Source: Crocosphaera chwakensis CCY0110
Lineage (GTDB): Bacteria; Cyanobacteriota; Cyanobacteriia; Cyanobacteriales; Microcystaceae
DNA length: 64,000 nucleotides
NCBI RefSeq assembly: GCF_000169335.1
Contig: NZ_AAXW01000020.1
Location: 1 to 64,000, forward strand
Direction of reading: 5' to 3'
Position 1 is the stretch's first letter, and each line of letters begins with the position of its first letter. Both the position numbers and the translations under genes were made by a program. Shown in pieces: positions 32,279 through 41,638 of the stretch. The notes below the pieces were generated by a model that was not told the DNA's origin, did not search any database, and was given only the letters and a program-made list of their open reading frames with translations.

Positions 32279-33892
32279 TTAACCTTGAGGGGTTAAAACC
32301 CCTTGAGAAGAATTTTCTTTACTTTCCTCTTGAATCGATCCATAGAGCCGATTTAACGCGCTAATATAGGCACGAGCCGAAGCGGTGATAATGTCTGTGT
32401 TAGCTGCATAACCTGAATAGATACGACCTTCATACCGTAACCTGATGGTGACTTCTCCCATAGCATCAATACCTGCGGTGACAGACTTAACGGAAAACTC
32501 GATTAACTCGTTGGGAACATTAACCACTCGGTTGATGGCCTTATACACTGCATCTACCGGACCAGTCCCGATCGCTGCATCGGTTAATTCTTTGCCTTCA
32601 GGATTTCTTAGGGTAACAGTTGCCGTAGGAGCCGAATGATCCCCACAGGATACCTGTACTAATTCTAAACGGAACAATTCGGGAGCTTGTTGAATTTCAT
32701 CGTTGACGATCGCTTCTAAGTCCCAGTCGGTGATCTCTTTTTTCTTGTCTGCAACTTCTTTAAACCGCAGAAAGGCATTATTCAATTCAGTTTCTGAGAG
32801 TTCAAAACCTAATTCATTTAAACGAGTCCGAAAAGCATTACGGCCTGACAGTTTACCTAATACAATTTGATTATTGGTCAACCCAATGGACTCTGCATCC
32901 ATGATCTCATAGGTTAACTTATTTTTCAGTACCCCATCTTGATGAATCCCAGATTCATGAGCGAAAGCATTAGCTCCTACAATGGCTTTATTGGGCTGTA
33001 CAATCATCCCCGTCAGGTTAGATACCAGGCGAGAGGTTTTGTAAATTTCTTGAGTGTTTATATTGGTTAACGGTTCGGTTGCATCCACGGAACGACCTAA
33101 GAAGGGATTAAAATATTGACGACGTACATGGAGAGCCATTACCAACTCTTCTAGGGCTGCATTGCCGGCTCTTTCTCCGATCCCGTTAATGGTGCATTCT
33201 AGCTGTCTGGCTCCATTTTTCACCGCTTCTAGGAAGTTAGCTACGGCTAAGCCAAGATCATCATGTCCATGAACAGAAATAATGGCTTGATCAATATTCG
33301 GCACATTGTCTTTAATGCCTTTAATTAAAGCCCCAAACTCACTGGGGGTGGTATAACCAACCGTATCAGGAATATTGATCGTGGTTGCTCCGGCCGCGAT
33401 CGCTGCTTCTAGCACTTGATACATAAATTCAGGATCACTACGGCCTGCATCTTCTGGGGAGAATTCCACATCATCGGTGAAGGTTTTGGCATAAGCCACC
33501 ATTTCTGGTGCGATCGCTAAGACTTCTTCTCGTGTTTTTTTCAGTTTATGTTTGAGGTGGATATCTGATGTAGCGATAAAGGTATGAATACGCGACTTAA
33601 AGGCAGGTTTAAGGGCTTCTGCTGCAGTTTTGATATCGTTCTTCGTAGCCCTAGCTAAGCCACAGATAGTCGGCCCGTTTTCTGTTCCCACGGTTTGAGC
33701 AATTTTTTGAACCGCTTTAAAATCTCCTGGACTAGCGTAAGGAAATCCTGCTTCTATGATATCGACTCCAAGTCGTGCTAATGACCGAGCAATGGTAAGT
33801 TTTTCTTCAACCGTTAAACTAGCACCTGGGGACTGTTCTCCGTCTCTGAGGGTAGTATCAAAAATGATAATGCGATCGGGTTGATTGCTCAT
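32279..33892 (-). CDS. leuA: 2-isopropylmalate synthase
   Basis: First committed enzyme of leucine synthesis: condenses acetyl-CoA with 2-oxoisovalerate. The N-terminal TIM barrel shows FDTTLRDGEQSPGASL, GFPYASPGDF and the metal-binding HGHDDLGLAVANFLEAV, with NGIGERAGNAALEE. The C-terminal leucine-sensing domain (from about 395, DLEAIVNDEIQQAPELF through ITASARAYISALNRL) is complete. At 537 residues it is the common long form. LeuA rather than citramalate synthase is inferred from the C-terminal domain and the RAGNAALEE region. It is monocistronic. Confidence 0.94.
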   Translation of the reverse strand: MSNQPDRIIIFDTTLRDGEQSPGASLTVEEKLTIARSLARLGVDIIEAGFPYASPGDFKAVQKIAQTVGTENGPTICGLARATKNDIKTAAEALKPAFKSRIHTFIATSDIHLKHKLKKTREEVLAIAPEMVAYAKTFTDDVEFSPEDAGRSDPEFMYQVLEAAIAAGATTINIPDTVGYTTPSEFGALIKGIKDNVPNIDQAIISVHGHDDLGLAVANFLEAVKNGARQLECTINGIGERAGNAALEELVMALHVRRQYFNPFLGRSVDATEPLTNINTQEIYKTSRLVSNLTGMIVQPNKAIVGANAFAHESGIHQDGVLKNKLTYEIMDAESIGLTNNQIVLGKLSGRNAFRTRLNELGFELSETELNNAFLRFKEVADKKKEITDWDLEAIVNDEIQQAPELFRLELVQVSCGDHSAPTATVTLRNPEGKELTDAAIGTGPVDAVYKAINRVVNVPNELIEFSVKSVTAGIDAMGEVTIRLRYEGRIYSGYAANTDIITASARAYISALNRLYGSIQEESKENSSQGVLTPQG

Positions 33893-34113
33893 AGGAACGA
33901 CTTAAGAGAATTTCATCAAGAACACAATTTCTACTATTCAATTATATCTTAAAGTCCTAGGCTTCTACATTAAGACTATCTATTATGACTCGATTGGTTA
34001 AGTTGTAAAGTTGACATTATAGATCACACCCAATCCAGTAAAAACAGCTTATACTTAGAAATGTTACCGATATGTAACAAATTGCAATCTTTAACGGATT
34101 ACTATCACTCACT

Positions 34114-34806
34114 ATGATTGTTTCAACTTCAACGAAACCATCGTCTCAAGATACTCAAGCGTTACAAGAAGTCTGGTCAAGACTCAACCCTCACAGTTGT
34201 CCCCATGAATATAATTTTCATATGCACACCATCTGTTCCGATGGACAATTAACCCCCGAACAACTGATTACACAAGCCACTCAAATCGGACTAAAAGGAC
34301 TCGCTATTACCGATCATCATTCCGTTGAAGGTTATCAAATTGCTCAACAATGGCTTGAGAAAACTTCCCTTCAACAGCCAAAAGAAAGTTTACCTCATCT
34401 ATGGACAGGAATTGAGATCACCTCTCGTTTACTCGATATCGAAGTTCATATTTTAGGCTATGGTTTTAATCCTCAACACCGAGTAATAGAACCTTATCTC
34501 TGGGGAGAGTCTCCTCAAGGAACTCAAGCTCTGGCCAGTCAGGTTATCTATGCTATTCATCAAGCAGGGGGAATGGCAGTTTTAGCTCATCCTGAAAGAT
34601 ACCCTTATTCGGCGACAAAAGTAATTCCTGCAGCAGCCGATTTAGGCATTGATGGAGTTGAAGCTTTTTACGCTTATAATAACCCTAAACCTTGGAAAAC
34701 TAGCCCTCGTCAAACCGAAACCGTCCTCAATCTTAGTTTTCTTTACGGACTGTATCATACTTGTGGCACAGATACTCATGGAGTTAATTTATTGCAAAGA
34801 ATATAA
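34114..34806 (+). CDS. PHP-domain phosphoesterase, TrpH/YciV type
   Basis: Metal-dependent phosphoesterase or nuclease of the PHP superfamily, 230 residues. The metal-binding motifs appear in order: FHMHTICSDG, ITDHHSVEGY, GIEITSRL, VLAHPERYPYS and CGTDTHG. This spacing matches the TrpH/YciV group, known elsewhere as a 5'-3' exonuclease or 3',5'-bisphosphate phosphatase. It starts with ATG and stands alone; a tRNA gene follows about 180 bp downstream. Confidence 0.88.
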   Translation: MIVSTSTKPSSQDTQALQEVWSRLNPHSCPHEYNFHMHTICSDGQLTPEQLITQATQIGLKGLAITDHHSVEGYQIAQQWLEKTSLQQPKESLPHLWTGIEITSRLLDIEVHILGYGFNPQHRVIEPYLWGESPQGTQALASQVIYAIHQAGGMAVLAHPERYPYSATKVIPAAADLGIDGVEAFYAYNNPKPWKTSPRQTETVLNLSFLYGLYHTCGTDTHGVNLLQRI

Positions 34807-34985
34807 GCGATCGCAAATTAGCCCAATCTTTTATTAGAGCTAAGTCGACAACATAATTAATTCTTTTCCCTACCCACTTGGTTCAATTATTAAACATATT
34901 TTGTTGAAGGGCTTGACGAAACATCATCAATTAAGGCATTGTAGTTAATGCGCTTTATTCCTTAAGTTCCTAATGGGACTTTTTA

Positions 34986-35058
34986 GGGGCTATAACTCAG
35001 TTGGTAGAGTGTCACAATGGCATTGTGAAAGTCAGCGGTTCGAGTCCGCTTAGCTCCA
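34986..35058 (+). tRNA. tRNA-Ala (anticodon GGC)
   Basis: The 73 bases fold as a complete cloverleaf: a 7-bp acceptor stem (GGGGCTA/TAGCTCC), D stem ACTC/GAGT, anticodon stem TCACA/TGTGA with loop ATGGCAT, and T stem AGCGG/CCGCT with TTCGAGT. The anticodon is GGC, reading alanine GCC/GCU codons. The acceptor has the G3-U70 wobble pair that marks alanine tRNAs, and discriminator A73. No CCA is encoded. Confidence 0.95.
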
Positions 35059-35069
35059 TACCTTGAGAA

Positions 35070-35744
35070 CTATCGATGAATACTACCATCAGGTAGAATA
35101 GACCCTTTGAGAATGGTTCCTGTTAATTTCACCATAATTCGATTACCTGAGCCAACTTTTGCCCCACTCAAATCAGCCCCACTCAAATCAGCCCCACTTA
35201 AATCGGCTCCTACTAAGTTAACTTGTTGTAGATTAGCGTATCGTAAATTAGCCCGTAATAAATTGGCTCGAAACAGGTTAGCCCGAAACAGATTAGCCTT
35301 TTCTAAATTAATTTTGTGCAAAAAACTATCGCTGAGATCAGCGTAACTTAAATCTGCTTGGATTAACTTGCGTCCAGAAAGATCCTTTTCTTTCAAATTA
35401 GCCCCTTTTAAATCCGCTCCACTCCAGTCACGATAATAGGGACGTTGGGCATAGGTTTGATAATTTTGATTATAATGACTTTGGGAAGCAGAAGAATAAG
35501 TTTCTCGAGGAGACGAGACAGTTTTTGAAGGATGGGAGACTAATTGGTGAGTTTTTAGTTGTTCACGAGCATAATTAATTTCTTGTAATTTAGCCACCGC
35601 TTTAGCCAACAATCTTTCATTGTCTTTTGGTAGGCGATCGGGATGCCAAATAAAAGCCAAGTCTCGATAAGCTTGGTTAATTTCCTCAAGGGAGGCACCA
35701 ACCTCTAATCCTAATACTCTATAGTATCGTTCTATCTCTTTCAT
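35070..35744 (-). CDS. J-domain protein with C-terminal pentapeptide repeats
   Basis: Residues 1-65 form a J domain (YYRVLGLEVGASLEEINQAY, with the DnaK-stimulating HPD in FIWHPDRLPKD). A serine/tyrosine-rich linker leads to about 15 pentapeptide repeats of A(D/N)L form, including three identical GADLS units, which fold as a right-handed beta helix. I took the ATG at 35744, directly before the J domain; a TTG ten codons upstream is the alternative. The J domain predicts recruitment of an Hsp70, while the repeats would be the substrate- or surface-binding part. The grpE-dnaK genes are 1.4 kb away. Confidence 0.88.
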   Translation of the reverse strand: MKEIERYYRVLGLEVGASLEEINQAYRDLAFIWHPDRLPKDNERLLAKAVAKLQEINYAREQLKTHQLVSHPSKTVSSPRETYSSASQSHYNQNYQTYAQRPYYRDWSGADLKGANLKEKDLSGRKLIQADLSYADLSDSFLHKINLEKANLFRANLFRANLLRANLRYANLQQVNLVGADLSGADLSGADLSGAKVGSGNRIMVKLTGTILKGSILPDGSIHR

Positions 35745-36049
35745 TACCACGCGACTTAACGACAATGGAACCAATTTAGATAAGATGGGGCATAGTTTCT
35801 AAACTAAACTGACTCTATCTTTTAGGATAAATGCTGTTTCGGCAAATGGGGCTTAAAATATATAAAAATCTAACCATCCCTATCAACAATTTTCAAAAAG
35901 CGGACTGTTGTTTTGATCCTTTTTAACTTCTACCTCCTTTTTAACCAGCCTGTGTTATTTTTTAATTATTTCAGGGAATCATAAAATTGTACTCTTAAGG
36001 ATTTGATTGTCTGTCACAACTATTTGACAGATCACAGGAGGGAACAATT

Positions 36050-36898
36050 TTGGATCAGCAAAAAATACTCGGTTATTTCATTGAAGAAGCCAAAGAACAT
36101 CTAGAAACCCTAGAAACAGGACTTTTAGAATTGTCTAATGTGGTCGAAGATCAAGAACAACTCAATGAAATGTTTCGGGCAGCTCATTCTATTAAAGGGG
36201 GAGCAGCTATGCTAGGTTATAGTAGTATTCAAAAAATTGCTCACCGTTTAGAAGATGCGTTTAAAATTCTCAGAGAAAATAAAATTTCTCCTGATCAAAA
36301 GTTAGAATCTCTTTTTTTAAAAGGATATGATGTTTTACAGAATTTAATTGAGAAACTTCAAGGAACTTTTGGATTAAATCCAGAAGAAGCTGATCAAATT
36401 GTTCAAGAAACAGAACCTTTCTTTGTTGAACTTCAAGCTTATCTTAATCAAATTATCAATCAAGATGAAAGTTCAAATGAGGAGAACGTTTCTACTCAGA
36501 TTAAAGGTTTATTAACACAAATGCTATCCTTATTCCAAGAAAAAGCAAATCAGCAAAATCGCCAAAGTTTGCAACAATTATGCACTCAGTTAGGGCAAAT
36601 TTTTCCTGATACTGAAAATTGGAAAACTTTAACTCAAACTGCATCAAAAGCCATTGCTAATCCTCAACATTCTTACGCAACCCTAGCTCCAGTAATTATT
36701 AAGGAATTAAAGCAAAATAGTGATTATATTGAACTGAAACAAGAAAATAAAATAAAGTGTAGTGAAGCTTTACAACAATTAGCTTCAGCCAAATTACCCT
36801 ATATTTTAGTTAGTTTAGATCCTAATCATATTGCTAAGACTTTACGGAATGTCTTAAACAATCAACAATTATCTCAATTGGCTAAAGCCTTAACCTAA
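36050..36898 (+). CDS. Stand-alone Hpt (histidine phosphotransfer) domain protein
   Basis: The first 110 residues are an Hpt four-helix bundle with the phosphorylatable His in AAHSIKGGAAMLGY. The remaining 170 residues are helical and do not match a domain I recognise; the region from about 165 looks like a second helical unit. The TTG at 36050 is supported as the start by AGGAGGG at 36036-36042, a strong Shine-Dalgarno seven bases upstream. In cyanobacteria such Hpt domains resemble the N-terminus of CheA-like PixL/PilL kinases, but no kinase or response-regulator part follows here. It would act as a phosphorelay intermediate. Confidence 0.82.
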   Translation: MDQQKILGYFIEEAKEHLETLETGLLELSNVVEDQEQLNEMFRAAHSIKGGAAMLGYSSIQKIAHRLEDAFKILRENKISPDQKLESLFLKGYDVLQNLIEKLQGTFGLNPEEADQIVQETEPFFVELQAYLNQIINQDESSNEENVSTQIKGLLTQMLSLFQEKANQQNRQSLQQLCTQLGQIFPDTENWKTLTQTASKAIANPQHSYATLAPVIIKELKQNSDYIELKQENKIKCSEALQQLASAKLPYILVSLDPNHIAKTLRNVLNNQQLSQLAKALT

Positions 36899-37189
36899 AC
36901 CAAAATTTTTTCAGACTCATATCTTGCACTTTTGATAAGACTAGCTAGTGAGGATAGGTAAGAAGATTTTATTTTGAGTTGAACTGCTTTAGGATTGACG
37001 ACCAAACTCAACAATCTTTCGGCATTCCTCAAATTCTCTAGACCTACCAGACTTACTTCAAGGAAATATTGATAGGTTTAAGGGAAGATTATTGTTAATG
37101 ATGGTAGTATCAATTTAAAACTCTGACAAGTTACCCTATATAATAAAGCATAGGATTTATTATACCGACGGCTTATATATTTTAGCAGA

Positions 37190-37951
37190 ATGTCTACTAA
37201 ACAAAACGAACAACAACTAGAAAAAAACATAGAAACCCCTGAAGTTGAAGCAACAGAGGACACCCCTGTAACTGTTGAGACAGAAACTGTAATAGAAACA
37301 AACAGTACCGCTCCAACGGATGAACCCGTTGAAACAGAAGAAGTAGAAACGCCTACTCCTGTCTCTGAATCTTCTCAAGCAGAGACCCCAGAGGCAACTA
37401 TCACAGCCTTAACCGAACAATTAGAAGGGCTACAAAACAAACTGCAAGAACAAGCTCAACAGTACGATGTACTCAAAAACAGTCATATTCGCCTAACAGC
37501 AGAGTTCGACAACTATCGCAAACGAACAGCCAAAGAAAAACAAGATTTAGAAACTCAGGTTAAATGTAGAACCATTGGAGAACTATTATCCGTCGTGGAT
37601 AACTTTGAGAGGGCGCGTAACTCCATTAATCCCAATAATGATGGAGAAGCGATTATTCACAAAAGTTATCAAGGAGTTTACAAAAATCTAGTTGATAGTC
37701 TTAAACGGTTAGGGGTAAGTCCTATGCGTCCAGAAGGTCAACCCTTTGATCCTCTCTACCATGAAGCTATGTTACGGGAATATACCGATGAATATCCTGA
37801 AGGAACTGTCATAGAAGAATTGATGCGCGGTTATATGTTAGGAGACCAAGTCTTACGCCATGCTATGGTTAAAGTAGCAGCCGAAAAACCTGCAGAGTCC
37901 CCCGAAAACCCCGAAACTTCTACCCCAGATCAAACTAACTCAGCCGAGTAA
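37190..37951 (+). CDS. grpE: Nucleotide exchange factor GrpE
   Basis: Releases ADP from DnaK. An acidic, low-complexity N-terminal tail of about 80 residues (rich in Glu and Thr) precedes the long dimerising coiled coil (LEGLQNKLQEQAQQYDVLKN), the conserved LTAEFDNYRKRTAKE and the C-terminal beta domain ending EELMRGYMLGDQVLRHAMVKVA. At 253 residues it is longer than the E. coli protein (197) mainly because of the acidic tail. dnaK follows 207 bp downstream on the same strand. Confidence 0.96.
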   Translation: MSTKQNEQQLEKNIETPEVEATEDTPVTVETETVIETNSTAPTDEPVETEEVETPTPVSESSQAETPEATITALTEQLEGLQNKLQEQAQQYDVLKNSHIRLTAEFDNYRKRTAKEKQDLETQVKCRTIGELLSVVDNFERARNSINPNNDGEAIIHKSYQGVYKNLVDSLKRLGVSPMRPEGQPFDPLYHEAMLREYTDEYPEGTVIEELMRGYMLGDQVLRHAMVKVAAEKPAESPENPETSTPDQTNSAE

Positions 37952-38158
37952 ATTAAGCAATTATCCCTAAAATACTAGGGAAATTAATGGGTAAGATAAA
38001 GATCAAGGAGAGAAGTCGCAGGAACCATAGTGCTACAAGCTAGGGAATAGACAACGATCCATTAAACTATCAAGAATAGGTTCTACTTTTGTTGTTATTC
38101 TTAAGTCTCCTGTGACTTTTAGCTGATTAATGATGAACTATTTAAGAAAACAAGTGCT

Positions 38159-40222
38159 ATGGGAAAAGTTATTGGTATTGACCTAGGAACGACAAATAGC
38201 TGTGTCGCCGTTTTAGAAGGGGGCAAACCCATAGTGATTCCTAATGCGGAGGGAGGAAGAACAACACCGAGTATTGTGGCCTTTGGTAAAGGGAATCAAA
38301 GATTAGTAGGGCAGTTAGCCAAAAGACAAGCAGTCACGAATGCCGAAAATACGATCTACAGTATCAAACGGTTTATTGGACGGCGTTGGGACGAAACCGC
38401 AGAAGAGCGATCGCGAGTTCCCTATCAATCAGTTACAGGAAGAGATAATATGGTTAACGTGGAAATTCGGGGGCAACATTACACTGCCCAAGAAATTTCC
38501 TCAATGATTTTACAAAAATTAAAAAAAGATGCCGAAGATTATCTAGGAGAACCCGTTAGCGAAGCAGTCATTACGGTTCCTGCCTATTTTACCGATGCTC
38601 AACGACAAGCCACTAAAGATGCTGGTACCATTGCCGGGTTAGATGTACGTAGAATTATTAATGAACCCACTGCTGCTGCTTTAGCCTACGGTTTAGATAA
38701 GCAAGACGAAGAACAATATATACTGGTGTTTGACTTAGGGGGTGGCACTTTCGACGTTTCCATTTTACAACTGGGAAATGGAGTCTTTGAAGTTAAAGCC
38801 ACCGCCGGGAATAACCATCTCGGAGGAGATGACTTTGATAACGCCATCGTACAGTGGATGGCGGACAATTTTAAACAAGAGGAAAGTATCGATCTCAGCA
38901 ACGATAAAATGGCTTTGCAACGGCTCAGAGAAGCAGCCGAAAAAGCCAAAATCGAACTTTCTAGTATGTTAACGACTTCGATTAACTTACCCTTTATTAC
39001 TGCCGATGATAGTGGCCCTAAACATCTAGAAACAGAACTAACTCGCGCCCAGTTTGAAGACTTAACCAAAAATTTAGCCCAAGCTACTTTAAAACCTCTA
39101 ACCCAAGCCCTCAATGATTGTGAACTTGAGGCAGAAGAATTAGAAAAAGTGGTTTTAGTGGGGGGGTCAACTCGAATGCCAGCGATTCACCGCGTCATTC
39201 AGCAAGTCTTTCCCAATAGTCAAATGGAACGTTCAATTAATCCAGATGAAGCAGTAGCGTTAGGGGCTGCCATTCAAGGAGGTGTTTTAGGGGGCGAAGT
39301 CAAAGATGTCTTATTGCTGGATGTGACCCCCCTATCTTTGGGAATTGAAACCCTAGGGGAAGTCTTTACCAAAATTATTGAACGCAACACTACTATTCCC
39401 ACCAGTAAATCTCAGGTCTTTTCTACGGCAACGGATGGTCAAACCTCTGTAGAAATCCATGTTTTACAAGGGGAACGAGCGATGGCGAGAGATAATCGTA
39501 GTTTAGGTAAATGTCTTTTAGCGGGTATTCCTCCTGCCCCTAGAGGGGTGCCACAAATTGAGGTCAGTTTTGAAATTGATGTCAATGGTATTCTAAAAGT
39601 GGCTGCCCAAGACCAAGGAACAGGGAAAGAACAGAGTATTGTCATTAGCCATACAGGAGGGTTAAAATCTGGTGAAATTGAGCGAATGCAGAAAGATGCT
39701 CATAAATATGCCGAAGAAGATCGTCGTCAAATGAAGATGATCGAAGTCAAAAATCAAGCAGACAGCTTATTTCACACCTATGAAACAACCCTTAATGAAA
39801 ATAGTGAGTATATTAGTGATGAGTTAAAAGTCAAAACTAAGCAGAAGAAAGAACAACTTGAAGCAGCGTTAACCAATTCTGGTATCAGTTTAGATAAGTT
39901 AAAAGCTTACGTAGATGAGTTTAGACAAGTTATATTAACGATGGGGACAGAAGTTTATCAACAGGGTAATATCAACGCTAATGACTTTCAAAATACCTTT
40001 GAGGCAACCTTAGGAGAACCTTTAACTACTCACGTTCCCTCACAACCACAAACTGAGTCTTCTTTTGAAAGCACAGTCTCTTATCAAACGACTGCTTCTA
40101 TCGATATGGATTCTTTAGGAGAGTTTGATGATCTTGAAGATGTTGATATAGAGGAGCTAGAAGTAACTTTTAGTTTTGATGATGATGAAACTATTTCTAA
40201 TGACTATGAGGCAGTAGATTAG
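38159..40222 (+). CDS. dnaK: Chaperone DnaK (DnaK1-type)
   Basis: Hsp70 chaperone. The ATPase domain has GIDLGTTNSCVAVLEGG, DLGGGTFDVSILQ and VLVGGSTRMPAI; the substrate domain begins LLLDVTPLSLGIETLG and contains QVFSTATDGQTSVEIHVLQGER. The 687-residue length and the highly acidic tail (LEDVDIEELEVTFSFDDDE) without a canonical EEVD end suggest the cyanobacterial DnaK1 branch, which in Synechocystis is also next to grpE. No dnaJ follows; the nearest J-domain gene is the pentapeptide fusion at 35070. Confidence 0.95.
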   Translation: MGKVIGIDLGTTNSCVAVLEGGKPIVIPNAEGGRTTPSIVAFGKGNQRLVGQLAKRQAVTNAENTIYSIKRFIGRRWDETAEERSRVPYQSVTGRDNMVNVEIRGQHYTAQEISSMILQKLKKDAEDYLGEPVSEAVITVPAYFTDAQRQATKDAGTIAGLDVRRIINEPTAAALAYGLDKQDEEQYILVFDLGGGTFDVSILQLGNGVFEVKATAGNNHLGGDDFDNAIVQWMADNFKQEESIDLSNDKMALQRLREAAEKAKIELSSMLTTSINLPFITADDSGPKHLETELTRAQFEDLTKNLAQATLKPLTQALNDCELEAEELEKVVLVGGSTRMPAIHRVIQQVFPNSQMERSINPDEAVALGAAIQGGVLGGEVKDVLLLDVTPLSLGIETLGEVFTKIIERNTTIPTSKSQVFSTATDGQTSVEIHVLQGERAMARDNRSLGKCLLAGIPPAPRGVPQIEVSFEIDVNGILKVAAQDQGTGKEQSIVISHTGGLKSGEIERMQKDAHKYAEEDRRQMKMIEVKNQADSLFHTYETTLNENSEYISDELKVKTKQKKEQLEAALTNSGISLDKLKAYVDEFRQVILTMGTEVYQQGNINANDFQNTFEATLGEPLTTHVPSQPQTESSFESTVSYQTTASIDMDSLGEFDDLEDVDIEELEVTFSFDDDETISNDYEAVD

Positions 40223-40378
40223 TGATTATGGATCAATGACTCGTTATAAGATACCTTTGGAAAAGGTTTTCAGCGATTTTTTAATGGGAAAGTTCAGTTT
40301 TATATAATTGTAGATTATAAATTGACCCCTGCTTACAAACAGGAGGTTGCGATTTAAAATCTAAATGTAAATGTCAAT

Positions 40379-41473
40379 TTACATAGGTTTACGGGCAATC
40401 CAATATTTACTCACAAAATGCAGTTGAGTTTCGATCAGTTCAAACCCTGTTTTTTCTAACTTTTTTCCTATATTATCTCTAATATAATCTTGATAATAGG
40501 GTTCATGAAACATAGCAGAAAAATTATTCATCATTACTTCAAACTCAGGAGAATCTGATAATTGCATTGAATCGCAAATAATAAAAGTTCCTCCTGGTTT
40601 TGTCACCCGAAAACACTCATTAATGACTTCCTGACGGGCAAACTCAGGCAATTCATGGAAGAGAAACACACAGGTTAATCCATGAAAGAAGTTATCTGGA
40701 TAGGGTAAATCTTCTGCATTAGCTTGAGTCAGTTGGGGGAGTTTCTTCGGATTTTCTGAGAGAAGCTGGTTGGCTTTTCGCAAATAAGCAGGGGATAAGT
40801 CAACCCCAAATAAAGAGCCTTTAGAAAGGGTAGCACAAATCCCTTTTAAGGTACGTCCAGTACCACAAGCAACGTCTAACACTTTAATTTGATCAGGTGG
40901 AAGAGATGAAAATGTTTTTAAACCCTCTTTTAAAGGGGCAAGAATACGTCGACGCATACTATCAGCTACCCCATTAAAAAGAATGTCTACTTGTAAGTCG
41001 TAGAGATTGGCTGATGAATCACTAAGATAACCATCGGTTTGATAATGAAAGTTTTGTAAATAGTAACGGGGATAGCCTTCTTTTTCGATATCCTCTGCAA
41101 AGGTTTGATATTGTTTTTGTTGTAATCTTGTCCAGATTTTGGGTAAGTCTAGCCACATTTCAGGATAATAACGCAAGAAATCTGGTAAGAAAGTATCAAA
41201 TAAAATGTCCACAGGATAAACTCCTTTTTGGGCATCTTGCCAATCGATTTCACACAGTTTATTCCGTCTTTTTTGTAACTCTAATAATAGTTCTGGAGAC
41301 AGGGGAGTTGTTAGATTTTGACGACTCGGAATGACAGTATCCGTCAAGCGATCGCTGATGGTTTTATGTGCTAGACTGAACACACTTTTACTTTGTTGGA
41401 ATCCTTGATAAGCCAGCTTAGTTAACGCTTCAGAAAAGAATGATAGTAAGTCAGGATTAGGGGTAGATTGCAT
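40379..41473 (-). CDS. Class I SAM-dependent methyltransferase (UbiE-like core)
   Basis: A 364-residue protein with an N-terminal region of about 190 residues of unknown fold (helical, aromatic-rich) and a C-terminal methyltransferase domain: VLDVACGTGRTLKGI (motif I), LFGVDLSPAYLRKAN, then LPYPDNFFHGLTCVFLFHELP and VTKPGGTFIICD. The core is of the UbiE/COQ5-like type, but the extra N-terminal region argues against simple quinone methylation. I chose the ATG at 41473 over the TTG two codons earlier. It is convergent with dnaK. Confidence 0.82.
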   Translation of the reverse strand: MQSTPNPDLLSFFSEALTKLAYQGFQQSKSVFSLAHKTISDRLTDTVIPSRQNLTTPLSPELLLELQKRRNKLCEIDWQDAQKGVYPVDILFDTFLPDFLRYYPEMWLDLPKIWTRLQQKQYQTFAEDIEKEGYPRYYLQNFHYQTDGYLSDSSANLYDLQVDILFNGVADSMRRRILAPLKEGLKTFSSLPPDQIKVLDVACGTGRTLKGICATLSKGSLFGVDLSPAYLRKANQLLSENPKKLPQLTQANAEDLPYPDNFFHGLTCVFLFHELPEFARQEVINECFRVTKPGGTFIICDSMQLSDSPEFEVMMNNFSAMFHEPYYQDYIRDNIGKKLEKTGFELIETQLHFVSKYWIARKPM

Positions 41474-41638
41474 TGACAACAGTTTTTAGTAACGGAAGCA
41501 AATATTAAAAAACTATTTATTAGTATATCGACTCAAAACAGTTATTTCAATATCTTTCTTTAAGGCAACGGAAAATAGGCAAAAGTCAATTAATAATTAG
41601 AATAGCATTGGGACATACTATAAGAAATATAATGATTT

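Noticed and set aside
38686..39114. 142-codon minus-strand frame opposite dnaK
   Set aside because: Shadow of the dnaK reading frame, lacking any recognisable domain.
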